Part shown: piece by piece, positions 41,653 to 50,048 of the stretch
Numbering within the stretch: the first letter of the stretch is position 1
Layout of the letters: the number at the start of each line of letters is the position of its first letter
Origin: JAMCUI01 sp964520615
GTDB lineage: Bacteria; Patescibacteriota; Microgenomatia; 2-02-FULL-39-11
Length of the DNA: 50,048 nucleotides
Direction of reading: 5' to 3'
Assembly (NCBI GenBank): GCA_964520615.1
Contig: CAZFNL010000085.1
Location: 1-50,048 of the forward strand
The notes under the pieces: model-generated
What the model saw: only the letters and a program-made list of their open reading frames with translations
Databases searched by the model: none
What the model was told of the DNA's origin: nothing
Translations under genes and position numbers: made by a program

Positions 41653-43986
41653 CTACTTCCGAAGAACTAGTTTTTCTTCAGCGGCATGTACAGTTTCACG
41701 AACTTGTTCAACCGCGTCTGAATTGACTGACATCGACGTGGTACCCCACTCGACAAGTTTCTCTACAAGTTCCGGATAATCTGATGGCGCCTGGCCGCAA
41801 ATAGAGGTGGTGACGTTGTACTTGTGGCAGGTTTTGATGACATGCTCTATTGCCCAAGTCACAGCCGGATTTCTCTCATCAAATTCCGGAGCCACCTCGG
41901 TATTGTCCCTATCTGTCCCCAAAATTAACATAGTCAAATCGTTGGAGCCTATGGAGACTCCATCAATTCCAGCCTCGCAGAACTGATCAAGTATAATGAC
42001 ATTTGCGGGTATCTCCACCATCATCCAAAGCTTAAAAGTGGGAGACCGCATCAGACCGTTGGCAGCAATGATTTTTTTCACCTCTATAAGTTCATGTACT
42101 GTTCTGACAAAAGGAAGCATCAGGTATAAATTCTTAAAACCTTGCTTGTTGCGTACGACTTTTATCGCCTCAAGTTCCAGTTTGAATACTTCAGGGTCTG
42201 ACATATAGCGGTAAGCACCCCTGTATCCCAGCATCGGGTTGGGTTCCTCCGGTTCAAATTCCTGGCCGCCAATAAGGTTGCGGTATTCGTTGGTCTTAAA
42301 ATCCGTAGCCCTATAGACAACAGGTCTCGGATTAAAAGCCTTACAGAATTTCAGGAGGTCTTGAGAGAGTTTTTCGATAAAAACGTTCTCTTTGTGGTCT
42401 TTAATAAGTTTTTTGGGATGAGTACCTATATCGGCAATCATGAATTCCGCTCTCAAAAGTCCGACACCATCGACATTTTTCTTGGCGACTTCCTCCACCC
42501 GTGTGGGAGTAGCAAGGTTCACGTAGACCTTGGTAGCGGTCTTTAGTGTAGCCCCTGGCCTTCTTTCAGACTTTTCCTTGAGCGCCGACAGGCTTTCTGA
42601 CGAAAGACCTCCCTTATATATTTCTCCTTTTCCTCCGTTGACTGTTACAACCATTCCGTTTTGGAGGGTTTTTGTGGCAGAAGCTGTACCGACTATCGCA
42701 GGAATACCCAGTTCGCGGCTTACAATTGCCGCATGGGATGTCCGTCCACCCCTCTCTGTGACGATGGCTACAGCCCTTTTCATCGCGGGGACAAAATCGG
42801 GATTTGTCTGTACAGTGACCAGGACATCTCCGCTCACAACCTTATCAATTTCTGACGCCTTATAAATGATTTTGACCGGGCCTGATTTTATGCCCGGAGA
42901 CGCGGGATCACCTTTGAGAATTAGAGGCAGGTTGATTTTTGACCCTCCGGAGGCAGCTACATCAGCATTTTCTTTAGTGGTTATTTTTACCGTCGTAATT
43001 GGTCTTGTCTGGACGATATAAACATTGTTATTCTCAACAGCCCATTCGACATCCTGTGGGAAGAAATAGTGCTTCTCAAGCTTCATTCCCACCTTAGCAA
43101 CTTCAACCGCCAACTCATCCTTTATTTTCTGTTTGCTTCCTTCTGACTTTGACAAACTTACGGATTTATTCACTCCGTTTACTTTGACCAGTTTCTTATT
43201 CTGAAATGCTATCTGTTTATTGATAAGTCTCAGGCTTTTCTTGTCGACTTCAAAATGGTCCGGAGTGACAGCGCCCTGAACTATATATTCTCCCAGGCCG
43301 AAAATCGCCTCAACGACTACCTTGGTCTTATCATTGGTGACCGGGTCAAGAGTGAACATCACTCCTGACATTTCTGAAGTGACCATGATCTGAACCGGTA
43401 TGGCAATCCCTACTTTGAAATGGTCAAATTTTTGTTCTTCTCTGTAAAAAATCGCTCGGGGAGTAAAAAGGGAAGCCCATGCTTCCCTCACTTTTTGGAC
43501 AACATTGGCTTCTCCTTTGATATTGAGGTATGTATCCTGCTGGCCGGCAAATGACGCCGTAGGCAAGTCCTCAGCTGTTGCCGACGACCGTACAGCTACA
43601 AACGGTTCAGAAAGAATGGACGACAGTTTTTGTGTCAAATGAGCTTTCTCTTTGGACCTTCGGGCAAGATCAAGGTATGAGGTCATGATCGACTTGGAAA
43701 TGTCTTCAGGAATAGGAGTGGCTTTTATGGCCTTCCTGACGGTGTCTGAAGATGTTTGCAGGCTCCTGGGATCCTGATAATTCATAGCAGTCAGTATCTG
43801 CCTTATTTTTTTATCAAGACCTGTAGCCTTTATAAAGTCAAAATAAGCTGTCGCGGTAACTACAAAACCGTAAGGGACTGGGGTGCCGGCATTGTACATC
43901 TCGCCAAGGTTTGCCCCTTTACCGCCCACAATTGGGATGTCATTTTTATCAATTTCTTCAAACCAGGCAATATATCTGTTTTTCAT
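41653..43986 (-). CDS. ppsA: Phosphoenolpyruvate synthase
   Basis: A 777-residue enzyme converting pyruvate + ATP + water to PEP + AMP + phosphate. The ATP-grasp N-terminus begins IVGGKGANLGEMYNAGTPVPYGF (about 19-41), with VRSSATAEDLPTASFAGQQDTYLN and QTRPITT. The phosphohistidine domain has ERGGRTSHAAIVSRELGIPAIVG. The PEP-binding barrel has NPMLGYRGAYRY, MVEIPANVIILDQF, IGSNDLTMLILGTDRDN and the catalytic Cys in SICGQAPSDYPE. Length is normal (about 790). It is the entry point to gluconeogenesis here. A degenerate copy of its last codons follows the stop. Confidence 0.95.
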   Translation of the reverse strand: MKNRYIAWFEEIDKNDIPIVGGKGANLGEMYNAGTPVPYGFVVTATAYFDFIKATGLDKKIRQILTAMNYQDPRSLQTSSDTVRKAIKATPIPEDISKSIMTSYLDLARRSKEKAHLTQKLSSILSEPFVAVRSSATAEDLPTASFAGQQDTYLNIKGEANVVQKVREAWASLFTPRAIFYREEQKFDHFKVGIAIPVQIMVTSEMSGVMFTLDPVTNDKTKVVVEAIFGLGEYIVQGAVTPDHFEVDKKSLRLINKQIAFQNKKLVKVNGVNKSVSLSKSEGSKQKIKDELAVEVAKVGMKLEKHYFFPQDVEWAVENNNVYIVQTRPITTVKITTKENADVAASGGSKINLPLILKGDPASPGIKSGPVKIIYKASEIDKVVSGDVLVTVQTNPDFVPAMKRAVAIVTERGGRTSHAAIVSRELGIPAIVGTASATKTLQNGMVVTVNGGKGEIYKGGLSSESLSALKEKSERRPGATLKTATKVYVNLATPTRVEEVAKKNVDGVGLLRAEFMIADIGTHPKKLIKDHKENVFIEKLSQDLLKFCKAFNPRPVVYRATDFKTNEYRNLIGGQEFEPEEPNPMLGYRGAYRYMSDPEVFKLELEAIKVVRNKQGFKNLYLMLPFVRTVHELIEVKKIIAANGLMRSPTFKLWMMVEIPANVIILDQFCEAGIDGVSIGSNDLTMLILGTDRDNTEVAPEFDERNPAVTWAIEHVIKTCHKYNVTTSICGQAPSDYPELVEKLVEWGTTSMSVNSDAVEQVRETVHAAEEKLVLRK

Positions 43987-44003
43987 AACTGTTTTCCTCC
44001 TTT

Positions 44004-45083
44004 TCAGCTTTTGGCTGATAATTGTTTTTTAAAGTAATCCACCCAGGGTATAAGAGCAGGGTTTATTCCATGTAACATAGCCAAGTAAAAAGTGATATAG
44101 CTTCCCAATTGGATAAGTTCAAAAACCTGTCCAATTTTTGTACCTCCCGAGAGCTTTATACTGTCAGTTGGAATATCATTCTTGCCTACAACTTTTTTTG
44201 TCAGTTCCACTCTCTTCTTAATTTTATCTGTGTAAAGGTCTGAATCGATAAAAAGGAACAGCAGATTTTCTTTATTACTTGCCGGATATGACAGGCCTTC
44301 CATAAGATGGTGGTTGAGCTCCGGCAATACAAAGTAATTGGCAAAATGCTTTCCTGTCTCATGGAAAGGGTTTCTTATGGCGTGGATGGCTCCTTCAAGA
44401 AATTCACCGCCGATAATATTAATGATTCTATTTTGATATAGATGCGCTTTCCTCTTGGCAATGTTTTTGTCAGACGGAGTATTTACGGATAATTTTGCCG
44501 TAGTTGAACGCAGAAATTTAATCACTTCTTCAATTTCTAAATCTTCTGTTTGCAAAATACCAATCTTTTTCAGAATTCCCATCTGACCCATCTGCATATA
44601 TCCCTGGCCTAATCTGGGTTGGTTTGAAGGATTGAATTTTGGGTTAAATGCATAAAAAGGTTTCCCCGCATCTTTCAATATTTGGGAGAGGGCGCCGCCA
44701 CTTGATATGCCTATTATTTTTGCGCCAGTGCGGATAGCTTCTCTTGCGCAGGAAATAGTTTCCTGTGTTCCTCCTGAATAGGAAGCGGCAATAATAAGGA
44801 CATCTTTATCAACGTAAGCGGGCAGATGATAATCGCTAACGAGGTCTACTGGGATTTTTAATATATCTGAAAAAGTACTTTTTATAATCCTTGCCCCGTA
44901 TGCGGAACCGCCCATGCCGCAAAAAAGAACTGATTTCACTTGAGAATAATCCGGCGGCAAACTTATTTTCTTTGCTTCTTCCCAGCCTCTTTGGCATTGG
45001 TCGGCTAAATAATCTATGGATAGTGAGGATTGTCCCTTATCCAGATTCTCAATAGCCTTAAGGTCGTCTAGAATATCAGTCAT
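44004..45083 (-). CDS. Bifunctional phosphoglucose/phosphomannose isomerase
   Basis: A 359-residue SIS-fold isomerase of the archaeal/bacterial PGI/PMI type. Motifs are LFCGMGGSAYGARIIKS (about 52-68), AASYSGGTQETISCAREAI (98-116), IIGISSGGAL and the C-terminal LPELNHHLMEGL with its catalytic His/Glu. It interconverts glucose-6-P or mannose-6-P with fructose-6-P. The gene is 17 bases downstream of... the mutase gene region on the same strand and shortly upstream of ppsA, fitting the route from fructose-6-P into hexose phosphates. Confidence 0.92.
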   Translation of the reverse strand: MTDILDDLKAIENLDKGQSSLSIDYLADQCQRGWEEAKKISLPPDYSQVKSVLFCGMGGSAYGARIIKSTFSDILKIPVDLVSDYHLPAYVDKDVLIIAASYSGGTQETISCAREAIRTGAKIIGISSGGALSQILKDAGKPFYAFNPKFNPSNQPRLGQGYMQMGQMGILKKIGILQTEDLEIEEVIKFLRSTTAKLSVNTPSDKNIAKRKAHLYQNRIINIIGGEFLEGAIHAIRNPFHETGKHFANYFVLPELNHHLMEGLSYPASNKENLLFLFIDSDLYTDKIKKRVELTKKVVGKNDIPTDSIKLSGGTKIGQVFELIQLGSYITFYLAMLHGINPALIPWVDYFKKQLSAKS

Positions 45084-45109
45084 TATTTATATAATACATT
45101 AATATAATA

Positions 45110-46486
45110 TTACTCGGTTACTTTTTCAGCCCCAAAAGCTTCAAGTCTCTTAAACAAAACCTCTTTATTTGTTTTTAATCTTTCATCATTATCCGCCTCG
45201 ATATTTAACCGTATAAAAGGCTCCGTGTTTGAGGCGCGCAAATTAAACCACCAGTCCTTAAACCAGACGGAAAGCCCGTCAAGTTCATCTATTGAGTCCG
45301 CCGATTCATATTCATCTTTCAGTATGGTGATGATTTTCTTTGCTTCCTGTGTACGGAAATTGATCTCCCCGCTCTGAGTATATTTGTCAAAAGAGGAAAC
45401 TATTTCTGAAACTTTTTTATTTTGTTTGCTTACATACTCCAAAAAAATAAGGCCGGCTATTGTTGAACTGTCGGCCCTGAAGTTGTCGCGGAAATAAAAA
45501 TGGCCTGAGTGTTCACCGCCAAAAAGTGCCCCTGTCTTTTTCATATATTCCTTGATGAATGAGTGTCCTACTCTTACCCTAATCGGGTTTCCCCCCAATT
45601 CCCTGACTTTCTCGGGTACTATGCGGCCGCAGACAACATTGTAAAGGATAGGGTTGGGGCCGAATTTCTGAAGAAGTGCAGTAGCAAGTATGGCTGTAGT
45701 GATTGTGCCTGAAAGTTCATTTCCTTTCTCGTCAAGGACAAACAGACGGTCTGCATCCCCGTCTATGGCAAATCCCATATCGGCTTTTTGGGAGGCGATT
45801 TCCCTTTTGAGGTCCTGGACATTTTCTTTTTTGAGGGGATCTGGTAAATGGTGTGGGAAGTGTCCATCAGGCTCAAAATAAAGGGGGATGATTTGGATGG
45901 GCAACTTTTTTTTGACCTCCTGCCAGGATATACCCCCCATTCCGTTTCCGGCGTCAACAACTAATTTAATTTTGCCGTTTAGATTCGCTATATCAATAAA
46001 TTTCAGCGCGTGCTCAATCCATTGCTCCATGATACCCTTCCCGCTTATGGTGCCTTTTGTTGATACAAGAGGGAAATTTTGCGAAAGGCACAGAGCTTTT
46101 ATCTCAGGCAATCCGAAATTGCCGTTTAGAGGGACTACACCCCGTTTGACAATTTTCAAACCGTTGTAATTGGCCGGGTTGTGGGATGCGGAGATTATGA
46201 TACTGGCAGGAAAACCGTATTCGCCTGAGGCGAAATAATTCATTTCCGTAGAAATCAATCCCAGGTTCACCACGTTTGTTCCCTGGTCCATAATTCCTTT
46301 AGTCAAAGCCTGGAATAGTGATGGCGAGGAAAGCCTGGTATCGTGTCCCACCGCGACACGGTCGACTTTCAGATATGAGGAGATTGCTTTACCGATTAGA
46401 TAGAAAGTTTCTTCGTTGAGTTGATCGGGATAGGTGCCTCTAATATCGTAGTCGTGAAAAATTTTTGTATCAATATTTACAGACAT
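45110..46486 (-). CDS. Phosphomannomutase/phosphoglucomutase
   Basis: A 458-residue alpha-D-phosphohexomutase. Phosphoserine loop IIISASHNPANYNGLKIV (about 96-113), metal loop FAIDGDADRLFVLDE (about 239-253), sugar-specificity loop GGEHSGHFYF (about 322-331) and phosphate-binding loop RASNTEPFIRLNIE (about 423-436) are all present. It converts mannose-6-P or glucose-6-P to the 1-phosphates for cell-envelope polysaccharide synthesis. It lies 26 bases upstream of the PGI/PMI gene in the same direction. Confidence 0.94.
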   Translation of the reverse strand: MSVNIDTKIFHDYDIRGTYPDQLNEETFYLIGKAISSYLKVDRVAVGHDTRLSSPSLFQALTKGIMDQGTNVVNLGLISTEMNYFASGEYGFPASIIISASHNPANYNGLKIVKRGVVPLNGNFGLPEIKALCLSQNFPLVSTKGTISGKGIMEQWIEHALKFIDIANLNGKIKLVVDAGNGMGGISWQEVKKKLPIQIIPLYFEPDGHFPHHLPDPLKKENVQDLKREIASQKADMGFAIDGDADRLFVLDEKGNELSGTITTAILATALLQKFGPNPILYNVVCGRIVPEKVRELGGNPIRVRVGHSFIKEYMKKTGALFGGEHSGHFYFRDNFRADSSTIAGLIFLEYVSKQNKKVSEIVSSFDKYTQSGEINFRTQEAKKIITILKDEYESADSIDELDGLSVWFKDWWFNLRASNTEPFIRLNIEADNDERLKTNKEVLFKRLEAFGAEKVTE

Positions 46487-46527
46487 GTATGAAAAATTAT
46501 GATATATGGATCAGTACAGAATTCATG

Positions 46528-47217
46528 CTAAAGACTTAAAATAAAAATGTCAAGTAGCTCACCCAATCGGAAAGGTGTTTGACCCGACTTTATATTGTTT
46601 TCTATGGATAGAAGTTGGCGGTAGGCAGAAAGAAGTTTCTTTTTATCAAAATACCTGGATTGCCTCAAAAACCTTAAGGCTTGCCATTGGGGCATACCAG
46701 GGAATCCTTTTTCGCCTTTGTCCTTTGCCAAAAGAAGAAGTCTTACCTGACGCAGAAGCATGAGGTGTATAAGCTCAGCGGCACGTTGTGACAAAACTGA
46801 TCTAAAGAGTGAAAGCGATTTGCTGGGAGACTCCGCACCCAAGGAATCCAATAAACGGAAAAGGAGCATGGGCGGCTGTGACAATATTTCCCTGCAGTTT
46901 GGGAAAATTTTTGACAGGAACCTTTTATCTACTTGTGTTTTTTCCCAGATGATGATGTCTGAGCTTTTGCTTTCATTTTGGAGAAAATGGATAATCTTGT
47001 CTTTCTGGGAAGATGCAGCCCTGGCGATCAGATTTTCTACTATGACAGTTTTTTTGTCCTGAAAGAAGGAGTGTGACTGGATAACGGTGGTAAGTTCTGT
47101 GATATCGGTTTTTATACCGTCGACATGGACAATCTCTGCCCCCTCCCTCTTCTCTTTTTCCATATCAAGAGCTTTTAGTGAGGAGACTGTATCGTCGCCG
47201 TGAATGATAGTAATCAT
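46528..47217 (-). CDS. holA: DNA polymerase III delta subunit-like protein
   Basis: A 229-residue HolA-like protein. The clamp-loader delta subunit opens the sliding clamp. Family features are MITIIHGDDTVSSLKALD at the start, HSFFQDKKTVIVENL (a delta hallmark), DIIIWEKTQVDKRFLSKIF and the C-terminal LLRQVRLLLLAKD...LLSAYRQLLSIENNIKSGQ region by position. It is much shorter than E. coli delta (343), as is common in small-genome lineages. Identification rests on general pattern, as the family is divergent. Its start overlaps the upstream metallopeptidase gene's stop by four bases. Confidence 0.75.
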   Translation of the reverse strand: MITIIHGDDTVSSLKALDMEKEKREGAEIVHVDGIKTDITELTTVIQSHSFFQDKKTVIVENLIARAASSQKDKIIHFLQNESKSSDIIIWEKTQVDKRFLSKIFPNCREILSQPPMLLFRLLDSLGAESPSKSLSLFRSVLSQRAAELIHLMLLRQVRLLLLAKDKGEKGFPGMPQWQALRFLRQSRYFDKKKLLSAYRQLLSIENNIKSGQTPFRLGELLDIFILSL

Positions 47218-47669
47218 GTTTTTGCTTTCATCTCCTGAAAAAGGCTTTCCACTCGTCTTGCGTCTATCCTTTTGCCGCGGCCGCTATGGGGCAGGAGCGA
47301 GCCTGAAAAATTACTAGGTATATGAAGGAGTTCATGTATCAGTATCCTGGTTCTGTCGTCATCCGACAAATGGTCATAATGTTGGGAGAGTACCTCAATC
47401 ACATAATACGCCGGTAGGTTAAGCGCCATCTGCCAGACTTTGGGGAAACTCCATATTCTTGCCCTGGCCCTTGAGGATGACCCGGTACTGCGAAATGAGA
47501 CGATACGTTTGGGATCAATATATTTCAACTCTAGTTTTTTTACAATCTCCTCTATTCCCTTTTGTATGTCAGGGGCCTTCTGCCAGTCCATTTTTACAGT
47601 TTTTTTGGATTTGCGTCGTAGTCTGAACAAAGTAAATTCAATTATAAATTCATCTTCCTCCAGATTCAA
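47214..47669 (-). CDS. Putative small zinc metallopeptidase
   Basis: A 151-residue protein with a zinc-binding helix ILIHELLHIPSNFSGSLLPH (about residues 109-128, HELLH core; the later His may be the third ligand). It resembles the putative phage metallopeptidase family (PF18894 type), which is also found on chromosomes. Substrate and role are unknown. The gene overlaps its neighbours on both sides (holA-like by four bases, DUF488 by 20 bases), so it is in a tight operon with them. Confidence 0.75.
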   Translation of the reverse strand: MNLEEDEFIIEFTLFRLRRKSKKTVKMDWQKAPDIQKGIEEIVKKLELKYIDPKRIVSFRSTGSSSRARARIWSFPKVWQMALNLPAYYVIEVLSQHYDHLSDDDRTRILIHELLHIPSNFSGSLLPHSGRGKRIDARRVESLFQEMKAKT

Positions 47670-48015
47670 TATAATCCTTTAGGGCAACAGCATTATTATA
47701 CCTTTCTTCTTTTGCACTAAAGACCAATGTCACTTTGCCTTTATTTATTTCTGATTTTAAGAAACCGACTATGTCTTTTTTGGCTTTTAACTCGGTAAAA
47801 TACTTTTTTTTGAACTCTTCCCATTTCTCCTTATCATGGTTGAACCATTTACGCAGGTTGTCACTGGGGGCTATATCCTTTAGCCATATATCAATTTTTG
47901 CCTTTTCTTTTGGGATTCCCCTTGGCCAAAGCCGGTCAACCAATATCCTTATGCCATCTTCTTTTTCAGCGTTTTCGTAAACACGCTTCAGGTATATGAT
48001 ATTCATAATGTCCAA
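47650..48015 (-). CDS. DUF488 family protein (YeaO-like)
   Basis: A 121-residue YeaO-type DUF488 protein: IIYLKRVYENAEKEDGIRILVDRLWPRG (first 35 residues, by position), WLKDIAPSDNLRKWFNHD and VTLVFSAKEERYNNAVALKDYI. The family is small, cytoplasmic and of unknown function. The start could be MDIM or MNII three codons later. Same-strand overlap with the metallopeptidase gene suggests cotranscription. Confidence 0.9.
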   Translation of the reverse strand: MDIMNIIYLKRVYENAEKEDGIRILVDRLWPRGIPKEKAKIDIWLKDIAPSDNLRKWFNHDKEKWEEFKKKYFTELKAKKDIVGFLKSEINKGKVTLVFSAKEERYNNAVALKDYIESGGR

Positions 48016-48041
48016 ATTATAACACTCTAATATAGTTTTTG

Positions 48042-49463
48042 TTACAAACGGGATGTAGGAGACGGGTTTGAGGTAACTGAGGCCGGAGAAGGAGTGGGGC
48101 TTGCCGGCTGTTGAATCGGTTGTTGCGTGGGGACAGGAGTGTTTGTCGGGCCGGCAGCTGTAGGATTTGAAGGGATGGATGTGGCTGTGGGGCTCGTATT
48201 GTTGTTGCTTGTAGATGTGGGAGTAGGATTGGAAGCCTGACTACTAAATGTGACGCTTGGGCTATGATTGTTTTGATCGGTAAGAGTAAAAGAACCTGAC
48301 GTATCCTGAACGGACAGACTGATTGTACCCGCGTTTTGCGAGCTGACGGAAAATGTTGCTTGCCCGTTTTGGGCGGTAATATTTACGGGTGGAGATGAGC
48401 CGTTAATCTTCAGTCCCGAATCGTTTGATGTCTGGGAAATAGTGAGATTGTCGGATGCTGAGACCTGGTTCTTATTACAATCGCGTATCACGACACTAAA
48501 AGTTACTGATTGTCCGGTAGTTGTCGTTTGGGGAGAGGCTGGATATACGTCAGAATACCAGGAATTTGGCGTTCCGGCACCCGTAATGCAATTGGAATTT
48601 CCCGAGGCATTATTAGAAAAGTTGATTGTCGGATTGTGGTTGTTTATATCGGTAATGGTAAATGATTTAGTGGTATCCTGCACCACGAGTGTAACTGTAC
48701 CGGAAATTTGTGAACTGATATAAAAACTGGCCTGGCCGTTTTGGGCAGTCAAAGTATAAGGAAAGCTATTGCCGTTAATTTTCGTGTTGGGGTTGCCCGA
48801 ACTTAAAGAAATATTTAATGTATCGTTCACGGGGGCCGTTTGCCTGTTGCAATCCCTTATGACCACAACCAGTTCGACTGATCCTGTCGTTGTATTTATA
48901 GGAGGGTTCGGGTATACATCGGAATACCAGGAGTTTGCCTCCCCGTTGCCTGTTGAACAATTTGGGTTACCCGTATTGGTACTAGTTGAAGAAGTGTTGG
49001 AGGAAGATGTATTTGTTATGGGTACTGGAACAAGTGTCGGCAGAGGTGGTAAAGTCGGATAGGGCGATGTATGTATAATTGGGCTTTTATAAACGGGTGC
49101 CGAATAATCTGCTGAGCCCAAAACATGGAGATTGACATTAGGAGTGGTGGGCAGGGCCAGAGTCGGTAAGGGATTATTTTGCGCGTGATAATAGAAGATA
49201 TCGCTATTAGTTCTTTTTTCTGAAGTGTCCATCTTTGAGAGCAAATAACCTCTATACCACATCGCCAGAGATACAAATGAAACAAGTATAACTGAAATCA
49301 CCACTGCCACTTTGTATCTGAAGAGAAAAATCAGGCTTTTTCTTAAGGGTTTTATTTTTATTTTTGATAAATGAGGAAGATGGAAAGATTTTAATAGTTT
49401 TGGCAATTTAGGGAATTTTGGCAATTTTGGGAAATTAGGCAATTTAGGAAACTGTAGTTTCAT
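48042..49463 (-). CDS. Surface-anchored protein with two Ig-like repeats
   Basis: A 473-residue type II membrane protein. Residues 4-26 are a repeated FPKLPK/NFPKLP motif, followed by a basic region and one membrane segment (about 52-68, VAVVISVILVSFVSLAM). Outside the membrane comes a Pro/Thr/Ser linker (95-165), two homologous repeats of about 115 residues (each starting NC-TG-G-(P/A)NSWYSDVYP and containing VVIRDCN then NITAQNGQA or LTAQNGQA), and a long Pro-Thr-Ser tail (from 400) that may be glycosylated or cell-wall-spanning. Two Cys per repeat could form a disulfide. The repeats resemble bacterial Ig-like adhesin domains. Adhesion to a host cell is plausible but inferred. Confidence 0.82.
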   Translation of the reverse strand: MKLQFPKLPNFPKLPKFPKLPKLLKSFHLPHLSKIKIKPLRKSLIFLFRYKVAVVISVILVSFVSLAMWYRGYLLSKMDTSEKRTNSDIFYYHAQNNPLPTLALPTTPNVNLHVLGSADYSAPVYKSPIIHTSPYPTLPPLPTLVPVPITNTSSSNTSSTSTNTGNPNCSTGNGEANSWYSDVYPNPPINTTTGSVELVVVIRDCNRQTAPVNDTLNISLSSGNPNTKINGNSFPYTLTAQNGQASFYISSQISGTVTLVVQDTTKSFTITDINNHNPTINFSNNASGNSNCITGAGTPNSWYSDVYPASPQTTTTGQSVTFSVVIRDCNKNQVSASDNLTISQTSNDSGLKINGSSPPVNITAQNGQATFSVSSQNAGTISLSVQDTSGSFTLTDQNNHSPSVTFSSQASNPTPTSTSNNNTSPTATSIPSNPTAAGPTNTPVPTQQPIQQPASPTPSPASVTSNPSPTSRL

Positions 49464-49525
49464 AGCCTAATTATACATCTAAAAATTATGGAAAAATGTA
49501 GTTTAGCCAAAAGATCATCGTCTGA

Positions 49526-49531
49526 TATAAT
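49526..49531 (+). promoter_or_regulatory. Extended -10 (TGA-TATAAT) of ychF
   Basis: TATAAT ends six bases before the ATG at 49538, predicting a leaderless transcript. Confidence 0.5.
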
Positions 49532-49537
49532 TGCTTT

Positions 49538-50048
49538 ATGAAACTTTCAATAGGCATCGTCGGACTGCCCAATGTCGGGAAATCGACACTTTTTAACGCG
49601 CTTCTCAAAAAACAGGTCGCTGATGTAGCCAATTATCCCTTTTGCACCATAGAACCCAATGTCGGAGTGATAGAAGTGCCTGATTTCCGCCTTAGCGTAC
49701 TTGCTAAAGTGGTAAATACGCAAAAAATCATCCCGGCAGTGGTAGAGTTCTACGATATTGCCGGTCTGGTCAAAGGCGCTTCTACAGGTGCCGGGCTTGG
49801 AAATAAGTTTCTTTCCCATATCAGGGAGGTAGCCGCTATTGTCCACGTGGTAAGGTTTTTTGAGGATAGCAACATTGCCCATGTATCGGAAAAAATCGAT
49901 CCAGCAGATGATATAAAGACTATAAACACAGAACTTATCATGGCCGATCTTGCCACTCTGGAAAAACAGCCTGAGTCAAGGATGAATGCCACCAAAGAAG
50001 AAAGATATACGTTTGAAACTGTCAAAATTCTGATGGACAAATTAAATC
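49538..50048 (+). CDS. ychF: YchF/OLA1 family GTPase/ATPase, N-terminal part
   Basis: 170 codons are present before the window ends. The product starts MKLSIGIVGLPNVGKSTLFN (G1) and continues with NYPFCTIEPNVGVIEVPD (G2/switch I), FYDIAGLVKGASTGAGLGNKFLSHIREV (G3 and switch II, by position 69-96) and HVVRFFEDSNIAHV. This is the diagnostic YchF order, with TIEPN and the LGNKFLSHIR signature. YchF is a conserved ribosome-associated ATPase. The gene is truncated by the window, not broken. The start is set by homology and by the extended -10 six bases upstream. Confidence 0.96.
   Translation, partial: MKLSIGIVGLPNVGKSTLFNALLKKQVADVANYPFCTIEPNVGVIEVPDFRLSVLAKVVNTQKIIPAVVEFYDIAGLVKGASTGAGLGNKFLSHIREVAAIVHVVRFFEDSNIAHVSEKIDPADDIKTINTELIMADLATLEKQPESRMNATKEERYTFETVKILMDKLN

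Overview
The window looks like a chromosomal segment of a small-genome bacterium, most likely of the Candidate Phyla Radiation (Patescibacteria, perhaps Microgenomates). That placement is an inference from gene content: a short UvrC without its C-terminal HhH part, an archaeal-type FBP aldolase/phosphatase inside a sugar-phosphate cluster, an orphan membrane-anchored peptide-binding protein, very short leaders behind extended -10 promoters, and thirteen scattered tRNA genes without an rRNA operon. TGA is used as a stop (host lexA ends in TGA), so code 25 is not used.

Layout. 1-5.1 kb: an aldo/keto reductase, a small membrane protein, a GH125 exo-mannosidase, and an IS630-family insertion that splits a JAMM/MPN-motif gene. 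5.2-11.2 kb: tRNA-Lys, a GIY-YIG protein, tRNA-Arg, lepA, a large membrane protein, tRNA-His and a secreted clan-A glycosidase. 11.2-17.9 kb: a genomic island abutting tRNA-Pro(TGG). It carries a large serine recombinase, a controller-like XRE protein, a HindIII-family restriction endonuclease, an adenine methyltransferase fused behind a complete LexA-like repressor/autoprotease, and a SEC-C protein. 17.9-22.3 kb: DUF192, a small ORF, and a tRNA-rich stretch with decayed genes and a tRNA fragment. 22.3-32.8 kb: a peptide-binding protein, secG, yvcK, a holin-like protein, and uvrB-uvrA-uvrC divergent from lexA. 32.8-46.5 kb: central carbon genes (pgk, gap, gpmA, acsA, FBP aldolase/phosphatase, eno, ppsA, PGI/PMI, PMM/PGM), together a gluconeogenic trunk from acetate/pyruvate to hexose phosphates. 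46.5-50 kb: a DNA polymerase III delta-like protein, a small metallopeptidase, DUF488, a surface protein with two Ig-like repeats, and the start of ychF.

The most notable region is the island. Its left and right ends each carry a GC-rich arm of about 100 bp. Both arms recur in inverted orientation and joined head to head inside the island, between the divergent recombinase and controller genes. The internal copy has the sequence expected of the joined ends (an attP-like site). A circularised island of about 6.65 kb would therefore have two inverted copies of a roughly 200-bp site dividing it into two unique arcs. The methyltransferase keeps all LexA self-cleavage residues, and its promoter holds a tandem 11-bp repeat. 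This suggests a restriction-modification system wired to the SOS response, with restriction breaks or other damage activating RecA, cleaving the fusion and derepressing the methyltransferase. The sequence supports the parts; the regulatory circuit is a hypothesis.
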